DNA of 64,000 nt from positions 13,646,091 through 13,710,090 of the forward strand of contig CM046340.1 in NCBI GenBank assembly GCA_025403435.1, read 5' to 3'. Every line of letters starts with the position of its first letter. Position 1 is the stretch's first letter. The position numbers and the translations under genes were made by a program. A model generated the notes under the pieces. That model was not told the DNA's origin. It saw only the letters and a program-made list of their open reading frames with translations, and ran no database searches. This document shows, piece by piece, positions 46,758 through 59,098 of the stretch. This stretch comes from Artocarpus heterophyllus (Eukaryota; Streptophyta; Magnoliopsida; Rosales; Moraceae).

Positions 46758-49479
46758 CTTGAACGAGTTATGTATACATTCAACTTCTATGGATATATAT
46801 AAGATGTTGATGACGATTGAGGGATGACTATATGCATAATGAATATAGCTTTAACCATATCAAATCATTTCTCAAATAAAAAAGAAAACGAAAGACAAGA
46901 ACCCTTAAAAGACCACACAAAATCTCATGCACATTTGTCCTGCTCTTTTTGTTGGATGAAAAATAATATACTATTGTTAATTATTCAGAAAAAGAAGGGA
47001 AATTAAAAAAAAACAACAAGAAGAAGAAAAAAGAAGTCGTTTTCCTGCGAAAGAAAAAAAAAAAAAAACACTGAGACACATAATATGAATGTGTGTGTGT
47101 GTGTTCGGAGTGTCTGTTTATATATAGTATTTGTATCTATATGAGAACCAATAATCTGGGGATGCTGAAGTGTCTCCAGGTAATAACTTGGATCCATCGG
47201 TGGCTGAGAACGCAACAGAAACAATACTGACCGTTCTTGAACTGTCAAAAATTTATTATAAGCTAGCTAGGGTCGACTGAGACAGCAACCCAAGCTAATA
47301 AATGGCTCTGCACATACCTGCTTCTTCGCCCAATACCAAAAATAAAAAAAAGCCCCTCATCGGCTTAGCTGTTTTATTAAAAAGAAAGCCAACAGAGGAC
47401 TTCAGATCAAATAGCTGACCACATGGAAGAGCAAGAAATGCTTATACTGCTCACATTTATTATGGCCACGCCATTATTTATTCGAGTCTTACACGGCATA
47501 TCTGTATTCATGCAATTAATGGTATCTGTAAGTATTGCATGCTCATAACTCTAGATTTTGATTGTTCGGTTTGAATTTAATCGGTTCTTTTTCACTCTTA
47601 ATGGGGTCTGCAGTTAGGAATTTCCACCAATATTGGCTCTGACCGATGCTCATTTTACGTCCATCATGTATTGTATGTGCCATGACTAGGCCCTTTTCCT
47701 GATTCTTCTGGTGTAATTATAAATGTGCATGCACTATATATGCACGTGGTGGGTTTGATATGCTATTGTGACGTTAAGTTGATCTCTAGCCACTTGAAGT
47801 GCACTTTTTGGAATTGGTATGTGTTATATAGATGAAGTCACCGATCTATTGTCCAACAGATGCAAGGTATTTCACATATATATCTTAAGAAAAATGTTGT
47901 ATAAGCTATGGGTTATAACACACTCTCTCATGAGAGGCGGACCTCGCCTGTAAGATCAAGATAAACCCTACAATTAAGATTCATTTATTGTGAAAAGGTG
48001 GGTTTGTAGTCCTATAAAAACAGATAGTATTGCCCATATCTTAAACCTATATGTAGATCTGTAAAAAAATGCTCCTCTTTTAATTTGCAGAATCTCTACT
48101 ACTGGCTAATTTAAATTATTTCCCTGCTATATATTAATGCTTGATAAAAATGGCCGATTATTTTTTTTTGTAACAAAAAAAATAAGAAAACACGTGGTGA
48201 AGTCCGCAGATTTTTGCGGAGTTTTTTATGTGGCAACGTACGCAAGTTAATACTTCATAAAAAAGAGGAACGTATACCACTAAATAAAAGTTACTGTTAG
48301 TTCTTTTTTATAGTTACTATAGGATTCACATTTGCGAGAAAAATAGGATTCACATTCGCGAAGCATTGAACAAAAAAAAAAAAAAAAAAAAACATATATG
48401 GATAGTTGCATACATAAGCTTGCAGTAGCATATATATGTCTGTATCCATATATATGCATATATATATATATATATATATATATTGCAAACATGGGATGTC
48501 TTCTGATCTGTCAATCTGAATAATTAATATTTTTGTTTTGTTTGGCCACAGAGCTTCTTCTTTTTTTTAATAGAAAAAATGAGAGAAATGTCATAGTTTT
48601 TAAATTTTTTAAAGTAAATATTGGATTTTGAAAATATTTATAGTGAATAACAGATTTATGATATAAATCACAATTGCCTATATAGATAAGAAATATTTAC
48701 ATTATAAACAAGAGGATATGTACATTATTTGCACTATAAATGAATTTATTGCGTAAAAAAGAATTATTTAAACTGTAAATAAAAGAGTACATAAATTATT
48801 TAAACTAGAAATTTGACATTAACTATAAATATTTTCAAAATACTTTAGTTACTACAATTAATTCTGAAAAAAATGACATTTCCTACCATTTTGTTTTTGT
48901 ATTTATTTATTTATTTTTTGGTGACTCTTTTAGTCTTTATTGCACTTTGGAACCCACCTGAAGCTATTTTGTTTTCAAAAGGTTTGGTGAAAATGTAGCA
49001 TACAAATTTTAAAAAAGGTTAATTACATAATTACTGTTAGATTTTGAAAACAATTTTCACAAAAATATCGAAAACGTGGTAAAGGCACAGAAAGTATATA
49101 AAAAACTTTCAAAACTTTTGTAAAAAATTCTACATATTACATTGATCTAACGCTAAATAAATATATATAATTTTTCTTACTAAGATGGAGAGAGTTAATC
49201 ACACTTCTTGTAACGGGAAGGACATTCTTAAAAGGGTGAAACCATCGTCTTCCTTGCTAGTCCTTGGCATGGATGGACGAATGTGTGGGCATAGAAGAAA
49301 TTACAGGCTTCTAAAAGATTACTAGCTTTCTTTTGTTACCTATTAGTTTTAACACATTAGCAAAGTAGGTTTTGAGATGAAGATCACTTCTTCTTTTCTC
49401 TTTCTCTCTCTATACGCCTGCTGCTATACTCTCCGACAAAATTTTCTATCTAGCAAGACTCTTAATTATGTGTAAGATG
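46758..49479. other. AT-rich intergenic DNA with simple repeats
   Basis: No gene is recognised. Simple sequence includes poly-A and (GT)n at 47055-47105, poly-A at 48370-48391 and (TA)n at 48455-48482. Short open frames here are low-complexity artefacts. Confidence 0.55.
48455..48482. repeat. (TA)n microsatellite
   Basis: About 13 TA units, preceded by related TATATG-type repeats. Confidence 0.85.
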
Positions 49480-51000
49480 AATAGAGGAGGCCTTTAATTA
49501 TAGAGAATAGGAGACCCTTTTTAATTCTGAAACCATCATTTATTTTAAATTTAATTTTAAATATCCAATATTTAATTAAAATAATAGAGAAAACATTCTC
49601 TTTCCTTATGTTATAATAGGTGCCATACACAGATACCATATATATGTGTGTCGTGCCAATGAGGGGAGAAAAGAGACAGAAAATGTGTTTGTTACCCAAT
49701 CTCATTTGTTTCCAAATTTAATTTTTTAAATTTGGATTAAATCACATATATCCAAAAATAGAAAATCTAAATATGGAAACTTGGTGGACAAGTTTTGAAC
49801 TATATAGGAAATTTTTTCCCTCTAGTAGTGTGCACCAACCACAATGTGACTCACCTACTGTATGTCTTCTAAGAATAATTATTAATTATTTAATAATAAT
49901 AAATTAATTCATATTTAACTTATTTTGAGTGACATTCGATTTAGAATTCTTTATTCTAAATTAATTAATTAAATCAATAATTTTACTTTCCAAATAGTAT
50001 TTACAGCGATGGCAGGGGACTAATAGACCCATAATTTCAAACTCAAATAAACCAATATATTAATTAAACTCTTTAATTAATATATTATTTTTTATTACTT
50101 CCAATGTAACTCAAGTAAATACTTGAAATTGCACCCATGAAATTATAGATATAGTTACTCATTTCTTAGAATCGTTCATTTGATATATTCATTACTTATA
50201 AATTGATCTTTCATAAATAATTCATAATTAAAGATAAGTAAAATTCATTAACCTTTCTAATTACTTCTTTCTCCTTGAGTGCCACTGGTTCTCTAATAAA
50301 TAATACAAATTCATAAACTTAATAACGAATTGAGCATTCAAATTATTCAAGACCCAACACTCAAGAGACTTATTTACTTGCTTCTCGTTAAAGAAGGAAT
50401 GGATTTCATCTTGTAATATTAATATTCTCGACTATTTACTTTGTTATGCTTTCAAACTATAAGGAATAGGATTAAATTCTCAAATCTGTACCGAGTAAAT
50501 CAAGAGACATAAATCCATAAATAGGAATTCGCTAATAACTCAAGATTAAGATAATCTTATATATGACCCGATGTGTTTAGAGCTTGTTATATTTAATAAA
50601 AACTATTAGCTATTTACATCACATAATGTTCTAGTCCTACATAATTTTATCATGCATAATGCACTCATTAATAACTCACTATATTAGCAGTTTAGATAAG
50701 ACCGTTTTATTCTCAATAGAAATGACCTACACTAGTAATACTCAATAATAAAGATTCTATACTTTAATTAAATAATTAATTATATATTACCTGCCATTTT
50801 AATTATCACCCTTAAATTTTATCCTCTTATATATAACACTTATATATAATATTTAAGGTCACATAGATAATAATGAAATTTTAATAATATTCATAATGTA
50901 TTCAAAATACATACATACATACACATATATTAAAAGTTCACTTTATTTATTTATAAGTATATCCTTTATAAAACATTATATGCTTTGAAAGTATCTATCT
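49480..51000. mobile_element. Possible degenerate LTR remnant
   Basis: The phrase GGGGACTAATAGACCC (50019) resembles GGGGACCTGATAGACC (13638) in the solo LTR at 12815-14665. The AT-rich right part, ending with TTTATTTATAAGTATAT-like sequence, also has a similar layout. Ends and target duplication could not be found. Confidence 0.3.
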
Positions 51001-52076
51001 TAATAATTATACCTCATAGTTTTAATTATTTTTTTATTTATTCCTCTATTTTAAAAGTACAAAAGCATTCTTTAATTTTTAGAAAGTACAATTTTACCCA
51101 TTGCAGATTTTTTGGATAGAAAAAACATGGATGTAAGAAAAAGATACCCATAACTAGTCTTAAATATAATTAAAGTTTAGGTACCGAAATTGCAAAAAAT
51201 AAGTTCAAAATTATCTACCAAAAAAAAGTTCAAGACTAAATCACCACAATACTAATATAGTTCAGTAACGCATAGCGCCTATCTATTCTTGGATGGGATT
51301 ATTCTACTATGTCGACAAGAATCCAAGTATCAAAGCAACTCTAAATATTCAACAATCGAATTGCCAAATAAGACGACCTTAAAGATTTTTAGGATATCTA
51401 AAAAGTGTAGTTAAAACCCATAATTGAAAATGTAAGAGCTTAATATCATAAGAATATGTTGCTTTTTACTGTGTATTGTTTGTAGTTAGAACCAACCAGC
51501 CAAATATCCGTTTCAGTTGTTCAGTGTTTGATGTCGTGGATTACTTGTGAAAAAACTGATATAATATTGTAAACCTTAAACGTTAAAATACCAGTTGTCA
51601 ACTGACATTGGTGGCGTTAATTAAATTTGCCGACACCAAAAGACTACATCTCTTAGAGTGATGGATTGACCTATTAACCAGATAGCAATATTTAGACAAA
51701 TTGCGACGGAGAAAGGCCAATATCAAGTGGGAACAGAAAGCTAACGGCCAACGATTGAGACTTATCCATTTGACAAAAGAGCAATTACCAAACATGCATA
51801 TAGATGACCAGGGTCAAAGGCATCACATATCAGCCCCATTTGTTATTGTTTTCAGAATTGTTTGAAATGTTTTTGTATGCTTTTTGAGATAAAAAGTTTA
51901 AAAACACTCTCAGCATAATTTCTTAAAAATTTTCATTTTTCAAAACAAAGCTATTTACACTCATTTTAAAAACTCTATCAAACAGACCCATTATATCCTA
52001 CATTGTTATTTAGCCCAATTACGTTTCTTAGCTAAAGGCTAGGCTAACCATTCGCCATATAGGCCAATAAGCTTTA
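51001..52076. other. AT-rich spacer
   Basis: No gene is recognised. The segment 51830-51995 begins CCCCATTTGTTATTG and ends CTATCAAACAGACCCA, a loose inverted pairing reminiscent of hAT MITEs, but no convincing 8-bp duplication was found. Confidence 0.4.
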
Positions 52077-52393
52077 GCCTCCATTTGAAACATTAGTGAG
52101 AATGTTTGTTTTAAGTTGAAACTCAAATTTACGTTTGACCCATTAATTTCAGTTTCAACCAATATTTTTAGTTTAAATATATATATTTTTAGTTCAAACT
52201 AACAAATTATAGTTCAAACTTAAATTTTTTGTTCAAACTTCAAACAATGGTTTCAACTACTTTTGATTCAAACCAACATCTTAATAAACTTTCAAACATT
52301 GGTTATAAATAAAAATCATGGTTGAAACTTATTTTATTGGTTCCAACAATATTGATTCTCACATCAGTGTTAACTAATGTTGCAAACGGAGGC
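52077..52393. mobile_element. PIF/Harbinger (Tourist-like) MITE, 317 bp
   Basis: The left end GCCTCCATTTGAAACATTAG and the right end, reverse-complemented, GCCTCCGTTTGCAACATTAG form a 20-bp inverted repeat with two mismatches. The flanking triplet TTA occurs on both sides (52074-52076 and 52394-52396), the usual duplication of this superfamily. The interior is built of TTTCAAAC/AGTTCAAAC words and has no coding frame. Confidence 0.85.
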
Positions 52394-52396
52394 TTA

Positions 52397-54411
52397 GTCC
52401 AGCTTTTGAATTCAGCTATAACCATTCTCAGGCTTTTTGGTGTTATAATCATTTTAGTTTTTTAGACTTCTTTAGTCATTTATTTATTTATTTATACAGG
52501 TAATGACTAAAAGAAAGGATATAATTTTTAAGTCACTCTTACATGATTTTCTGTTGAAATTTTTAGCATCATGAGGAACTACCAGTAAGAATAAAGGCAG
52601 GATATCAACTACTGCAAAGTATTATGGTAAGATACCAGTAGTCATCGGCCAGTCGCAGTAAAGTATGACGGTAGGAAATCAATGGTAATTGGCCGGCTAC
52701 CACTTGTTGCAAAAAATTTTCATATTACAAATGGGTTACTTGCGGTCATTGGTGGCTACTTTTGGTATCTTGGTATGATTCTATTAGGGTTATATTTTGG
52801 TATTTCTTAAAGTAAGTAAATTATACACTGCATAGCAAATTTTTGAGGGTGAGGTTGATTTATAGTAATTTTTTGAAATATTTTAGAAATAGCAAAATTT
52901 TATAGTATTTATTGTAATGCTATTCACATTTTATACTACAAAATACATTGTACTTATTTTAATGGTTTTAATTTTTTATTTTTGAATTATTCTAAATATT
53001 TGTTATGTATCAAGATGACTATTATAATTTTGTAAAATTACCAAGATTCCTATTCTAAATGTGTGATGCGTCATTTTCTACAAATACTTTTTGTTGAAAA
53101 AAATATTAATCCAATGACAAAGTAATAGTTTTAAAAATTTTATTTAATTTTTTTAATGAAAATAGGGCCGGCTTGATATAGATTAGGGCCTTAGCGAAAT
53201 TTTTTAAAAAAAGACCTTTACAATATATATATATATATATAATATTATGTATATTTGAAATGAAAAAGAAATTTAATGTCCTATTATAACATCAAAAAAT
53301 GATAAAATATTCTACTATATTGAACGAAGAAAAATAAATAACAACAAAATAAAATTACATTAAGGTCAAAGCAACAATCCTACTAAAAAAAAAAATACGT
53401 AGTGCAAAACTCAAAAAGTGATAATCAACAAGGAGATAAAAAAAAAAGAAGTAAGAACTAAAAAAGTATAACTTGGAAACCTAAAAAAATTTTGAGAAGA
53501 GAATAGGAGTGCAGTTTTGAGTAGTCTAGAGATTTTAGAGAGAGAAGCTAGTGTTGTGAGAGAGAGAGCACAAATACTGTGGAAAAACAAGAAGAAGAAG
53601 AAGAAGAAGAAGAAGAAGAAATGAAAACATAATTTTCTAAATAAAAAAGAAAGAAGGCACATTTATTTTTCTTTTTTTAAGGGGGTTTTTTTGCATAACA
53701 GAAAATGTAACCGTATTCTTAAAAAAAAATTGAACATTGCTTAATAATTGAGTTCATCCTTATTATTTAGCGAAGGATATTTTGTTGACATTTCTAATTA
53801 TTTTTGTTTGGAAATTGGCCTTTCTTATCCCTTTTTCTTTTTATAAAATTCAAGATTACCAAATTTATTCTTGATCTCCCTATATTTAAGGATACCACCC
53901 ACGTTTTTCCCCCCTTCCGTTTGAAACAACCACCACGTTTTTGAGTTCCTCAAAAAATAGAGAACAATTGTTTTTTTTTTTTTTTTGAGAAAAAAAAAAC
54001 TAAACAACATATTAGCAAAGACATAAATAAAAATTTGAGGACCTTCCTAAAATGGGGGCATAAAGCATCCGCTTAACCTGCATATAGGTTAAGTCGGTAC
54101 CATATAAAAAAAAAAATTTTGTAATGCATACCTCATGAAGAGAGGAAACCAGACGTCTCACCAGGCATTCTTAAAATAATTTATAGTAAATCTTTACTAG
54201 GAATGTTACCCCTTGACTCACGCGTAATTCTATCATATGGATTCTCTCTAAAAGTAGCCCGATTTGTTTAACAGGAATTTTGTGAGCTTGTTTAAAGATT
54301 CCATAAACATATATAAATCAAACTATATAATACCAGACATTTAGTCCCTAATTAATTATTTTTTTAATTATTAACTTTCGACAATACTCCACTACTAGCT
54401 TGAAGTTGAAC
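52397..54411. other. AT-rich spacer with repeat scraps
   Basis: No gene is recognised. Near 53163-53225, GGGCCGGCTTGATATAGATT followed by a poly-A/T run resembles a common plant interspersed-repeat end. Poly-A/T runs occur at 53435-53450 and 53970-53998. A (GAA)10 tract lies at 53591-53620. Confidence 0.5.
53591..53620. repeat. (GAA)10 microsatellite
   Basis: Ten uninterrupted GAA units. Confidence 0.95.
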
Positions 54412-56579
54412 TGTCACGCCCCGGAGTACGGGAGGTGACGTGGCGGAATATTTAGATTAATTAAAAGAGAATTTAATAGAAATTAAGAGTTTACAAAAAT
54501 CCAATTAAGCAAGAAATAAAGAGATTTTTCCACCACATTTGATAAAGAATTTAAAATCATTAAACAAATAACAATAATTGAATAAAAACCGCGAATATGG
54601 GTTCCACAACCCACAACTTGTGCACACACATGGTCCTGACAATATCATAAATACAATTACAGTCCAAGTACAAATAAAGTTAAGTCTTACATGCCTTGAT
54701 TAATAAATACAGAATGTAAATGAATTCTCCTATTGCTCCTGAGTTCGGTCCGAAGAATCTTCTCCAAACCTAAATGGGAAACCACCTAGAAGGGGGGGGA
54801 ATTTAAAACAGATAAAACGTGAGCGAAAGGCTCAGTAGGACTAAGTTTTATAAAATAATTTAATGCAAAGAAACATAGCATTATCAGGAGTTATACAGAA
54901 AGGGAACTTGAATAAATAAATAAATAAATTGAGTAGAACCGTTCTGACACAGAACAGTCTACTCGTCAAATCAAAACACCAGTTTACTTTTACCTAGGCA
55001 AACCATGATATCACCACCGTAGTGGCCCAGCTGGGTTTCGGGACCTGCCCCAAGGTCGATCACGATCCGATCTCTGATATGGCATCATGCCCATGTGTTT
55101 ATTATCATTATCATTCAAAACCCAATTACCGAGTGTTGTCAATTACATTCATTATGAAATTCATTTCATGTCACGGTATATAAAAATATAACCGATAAAA
55201 CCATTTTCAAACAACCGTTGAAAACATTTTGATAGAAATCCTTTTTAAAGCCAAATCATTTCAAAACCAGGCTACCAAAGAAATAGGATAGAAGTCCTAC
55301 CTCAGTACTCGTGCCGGTACCCCACACCATAATCCCGATCCGCTATACGTTAGCTCCACGGAACCACGAACAATCCTAGATACAAACTAAGTCGATCAAT
55401 ATCTAGTTCGAGACATTCTATGTTACTAAATCATTTCATGATGTCCTAGTGTGCCATTTGTATCATTAAAATCATCCTATAAGGTTGAGATTTAAATCAG
55501 GGTTCAAAACAATGAAATCGGGTAAAAATCATAAAATTTTCCATGCCTCGGTCGGCCTGCCGGACGCCCTGCTTCGGCCTGCCGAACTGCACAGTTCGGC
55601 CTGCCGGAAGCAAAGTTCGGCCTGCCGAACATTTCTCCAGATTCGGCCTGCCGGTCGGAAGAACACCGGCCTGCCGATCATCACTCCGGCCTGCCGAACA
55701 TGAACTTCGGCCTGCCGAACTGGGAAGATCCAGAAATCCCAGCCACGGGTTTCTCGATCCCCAAAATCCAAATCTTGTTTCTAACCTGTTTTTCTCAAAT
55801 CCCAGGCATGAAAAACAACTATAATTGATAGAAAAACATTCTAAAACATGTTTGGGATCATTTAAACAACATTTAAACTCGAAATCCTCAAAAATCTGAA
55901 AATGAGAAAAAGAGGAGAAAAATGAAAATCTTGAATTCAATCCGTTTTTCTTCAATCTAGGCTTAGATTCTAGTGTTTTAAGTTCATTTAACACAAATCC
56001 ACGGTTTTCTAAGCTAAAACAAACTTAGATTTCAAAAACACACAAAATCGAAAATTTTGTAAAAAGTTTAGAAATTTCGAATCTAACCTCGAATCGAAGC
56101 TTCAATCCGCGTTCTCGGTCGCCGAATCACGTCCCCGAGCTTCCTCCTTGCTGTTCCGAAGCTTGGATTCGAATGTGGTTTCAAAATTTTTTTGAGAGAG
56201 ATTGAGAGAGAGAGAGGCTGCCGAGAGGTATCAAGAGGAAGAGAGAGAGAGAGAGAGAGATTGGCGTGGAAGTGAGGAGAGAGAGGGAAGAAAGAGAAAT
56301 AAAGAGAGAAAATCGGTGGGCGGTTTTACTGTGCGAAAACCATGTGCCGCCCACGGTTTTGTAAAACAGAGTATTTTTAACATTTTACAAATCGTTGTGT
56401 TTTAAAACTCAAAACATCATTTTAAATCAATAAGAAATCTTTTGAACACATCAATTTTAACAAAACAACCAAAACTAAAAATCCAACCAAATAATCTAAT
56501 TAAAGTTAAAACTTTAATTATGGCACACTAATTCATCATTTACATTACATTAATATTAAATAAATTTCGGGACGTTACA
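54412..56579 (-). mobile_element. Solo LTR of the gypsy chromovirus family (2,168 bp)
   Basis: TGTCACGCCCCGGAGTACGG...GGACGTTACA, flanked by the perfect duplication TGAAC (54407-54411 and 56580-56584). It aligns along its whole length with the LTRs at 21792-30901 and is especially close to the copy at 59099-61248. No internal region is present, so it arose by LTR-LTR recombination. The CGGCC array is best preserved here. Open frames inside it (for example 55497-55994 minus) are products of that array, not genes. Confidence 0.95.
55553..55720. repeat. Array of short inverted repeats inside the LTR
   Basis: Eight copies of CGGCCTGCCG, several within the longer near-palindrome TTCGG-CCTG-CCGAA, spaced about 18-25 bp apart. 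The array forms a GC-rich island in the AT-rich LTR. Diverged versions lie at 18240-18360, 22965-23090, 29875-30050 and 60264-60435 in the other LTRs. Confidence 0.9.
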
Positions 56580-56584
56580 TGAAC

Positions 56585-56918
56585 CCTTTGTTATATACCA
56601 AATTACGAAACTCCGAATAGTTTTGTTTATGATTTCTTACTTTATTCTTTATATTTATATATATATAAATATAAATAGATGCTACACCTCCTAAACTTGA
56701 GCTTTATTTGGTTCTATGACTTTTTAAACCTCCAAACATTGGACCTCCAATCCAGAAGACATGTACCTCCCTTTCTTAAGGCTGTGCACCATCAATCCTT
56801 CAAGTCATACGCCTCTAACAGTTTTCTTGCAATCTTCTGTGCACCTTTTCACCAGTTCTCTGCACTCTTGCGCTCTTAATATTTGACGTCCCTTTGTAGC
56901 GCCCATGCGCCCTCCGCA
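56585..56918. other. Spacer after solo LTR
   Basis: No gene is recognised; a 66-codon open frame at 56679 shows no family features. Confidence 0.5.
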
Positions 56919-57516
56919 ATTGTCATCCTTATGCAACTATTTTCTTTTGTCTTTTTTTTTTTTAAAAAAAAAAGCAAAAGAAAAAAAGCAAAAAGAGAAA
57001 AAAAAACCTTATAAGATTGGAATCTCCTATTGGAGCTTTATCTTTCAATGACATGTTAGGAAAAGTATCTTTAATAATAGTTTTGACTTTATTTCTCTCT
57101 AAATTTATATTAAAAATGTATTGCTTTTAGTTTTCAATAACTTACCAATTTATATGCTTTGCAATATATATTTACATGGAGTCTAACTTATAGTGCTCCT
57201 TATGAAAAGAAGATCTAATTGTCATCCTTATGCAACTATTTGCCTTTTGTCTTTATTTTCATAAAAAAATTATCAAAAAGAACCCAGAAAAAAAAAAAGG
57301 GAAGAGAAGAACTCTTACAAAATTGAATTCTTCTAATGAAGCTCCATCTTGCCAGGATATATTAGGAAAAATACTACTTTATTTGTATTTATTTTTATAT
57401 TAAAAAATATCTTGTTTTAGTTTTGGATGACTTATCTAATTACTGTTTTCTAAGGAGTATTTATATGAAGCCTATTCATAATGCTCCTTACCAATGAATC
57501 ATTTTTTCTTAGTCTA
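56919..57516. repeat. Diverged tandem duplication, unit about 299 bp
   Basis: Both copies begin ATTGTCATCCTTATGCAACT (56919 and 57218). They then share a poly-A-rich block, CTAATGAAGCTCCATCTT/CTATTGGAGCTTTATCTT, TTAGGAAAA and the end AATGCTCCTTA/AGTGCTCCTTA. The copies differ at many sites, so the duplication is old. Confidence 0.75.
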
Positions 57517-59098
57517 TAGACGTAGGCACACCGCCAAATCATATTAAATCTTCTTCTTCTTCCCTATTCTGCTTTTTTATCTTATTTTTCTATAATTAGG
57601 ATCTACTAATAATTAATACTAATGCAATCTATGGTCTTAAGGATATGGATAAAGATATGGACAAGGACAAACACTTAATTAGTGTCCTCATATGCAATTA
57701 ATGATGAATCAGCAGATCTTGAAAATTTTATGCCACGAAAACCAGCAATTTTCCATTAATATTGTGATTGCAGACAGTCCACGTTAGTTTCCCTGACAAC
57801 TGCAAAGAGGACGTGGCGATTGCATGGATCCAGGTCGAGCAGAAATAACTAATTGGAAAAATTCTTTGTAGAAAGTCAAATCCAGTTTGCACTCTTGATC
57901 AATCATCATGACAAAACCGACGATTTCAATTGGCATTGACTTTGACCAAATCTAGAGACAATGCCTCACGCGGCAGACCCTTGGTATAAGCTAGCCGGGT
58001 TCACGATTTAGTCCCAATGCCTCTATGATTTGCGTGAAAAAGTTTCCGGCCCATAAAAAAGTAGCTCTTAAGCTAGAGTAAGCATTTTAGCCATATTAAT
58101 ACATCTTGTTTCTTTAATCGTTAAACTAATTTTCTAATTGTCCAATCTATAACTGTTTGTATCAAAAATTTGTAACATATAACGTGGAATTTTTTTTTAC
58201 CGTAAATCATATCGTTAAAAAGTTAATTTAACCATTATAATAACTAGAAGAAGGAATAAGGCTAGTATATTTGTCCTCTTTTAAATTTTGTCTCCAAAAA
58301 AAGGGGAAAAAAAAAACAAAAGGTGTGAAGAGATCAGGTTAGTGTGGTTGGTGAAGATGATGCAGTCATGTAGTGAAAGCACCTGTACACCCTTCACCAA
58401 CCCCTAGATCCCTTTCTCCCTTTTTCATCAATTTCTTATACGATACTTAAAAACTAAAAAAAAAAAATTACATCAACATATATGTGTATGTGTGTTGAGA
58501 TCAAAGATACTCCTATTGAAGGCATGTGATTGATTCTCATGAATGAAGCAGTTTAAACAAATGTCTCCACTCAAAACTATTTTTCTCGGTATTTCTTTTT
58601 CTTCTTTTTAATTCTGAAGAGGGATTAACTTGCATCAAGATGTAGTTTATAAAGAAATTAAAGAACAGAAGACAATTAAAAGTGGAAACTACTCTCCTTG
58701 TCTCTCGAATTCCTTGTGCAAAACACTTTTTTCTTTTTCACACAAAAGACGATTGTATGGTTAACTTTCTAAGCTAAACAATGGAACACTTTGACTTTTG
58801 GTGAAACCAAAGTGGCGTAAAAGACCTGCCACTGCCGTATCCATACTAAGGAAGATTAATTTCTAATCAGAAACTTTAAGTAGTCTCAATTTTTTAAGTG
58901 CAGTGCTTTTGACTATTGACGTATTCGGTAGAACATTTTCCAATTCTCTAGCAGGATTATTACTATTTTCTTTTAAGAGTACTCTTTTGCAGATAACTTA
59001 GATTTTCTTTTTTGGGTTCTTATTCAGAACCACACTTCCTTAAAATGTGGAATGCTCCCATGGATAATCCAAACTGTATTTACAGTGAGTTGTCATAT
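57517..59098. other. AT-rich intergenic DNA
   Basis: No gene or mobile-element end is recognised. A short inverted pair GGTTGGTGAAG (58346-58356) and CTTCACCAACC (58392-58402) encloses a 35-nt loop; no known microRNA sequence is seen in it. Confidence 0.5.

Noticed and set aside
51830..51995. Possible hAT MITE with loosely paired ends
   Set aside because: The ends pair poorly and no 8-bp duplication was found.
55497..55994. 165-codon minus-strand frame in the solo LTR, with a matching 163-codon frame at 60210-60701
   Set aside because: Both lie wholly inside noncoding LTRs and are opened by the GC-rich repeat array. Equivalent regions of the other LTRs are broken, and no protein features are present.
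58346..58402. Possible microRNA hairpin (GGTTGGTGAAG / CTTCACCAACC)
   Set aside because: Only 11 paired bases with a 35-nt loop and no match to a known plant microRNA that I recognise.
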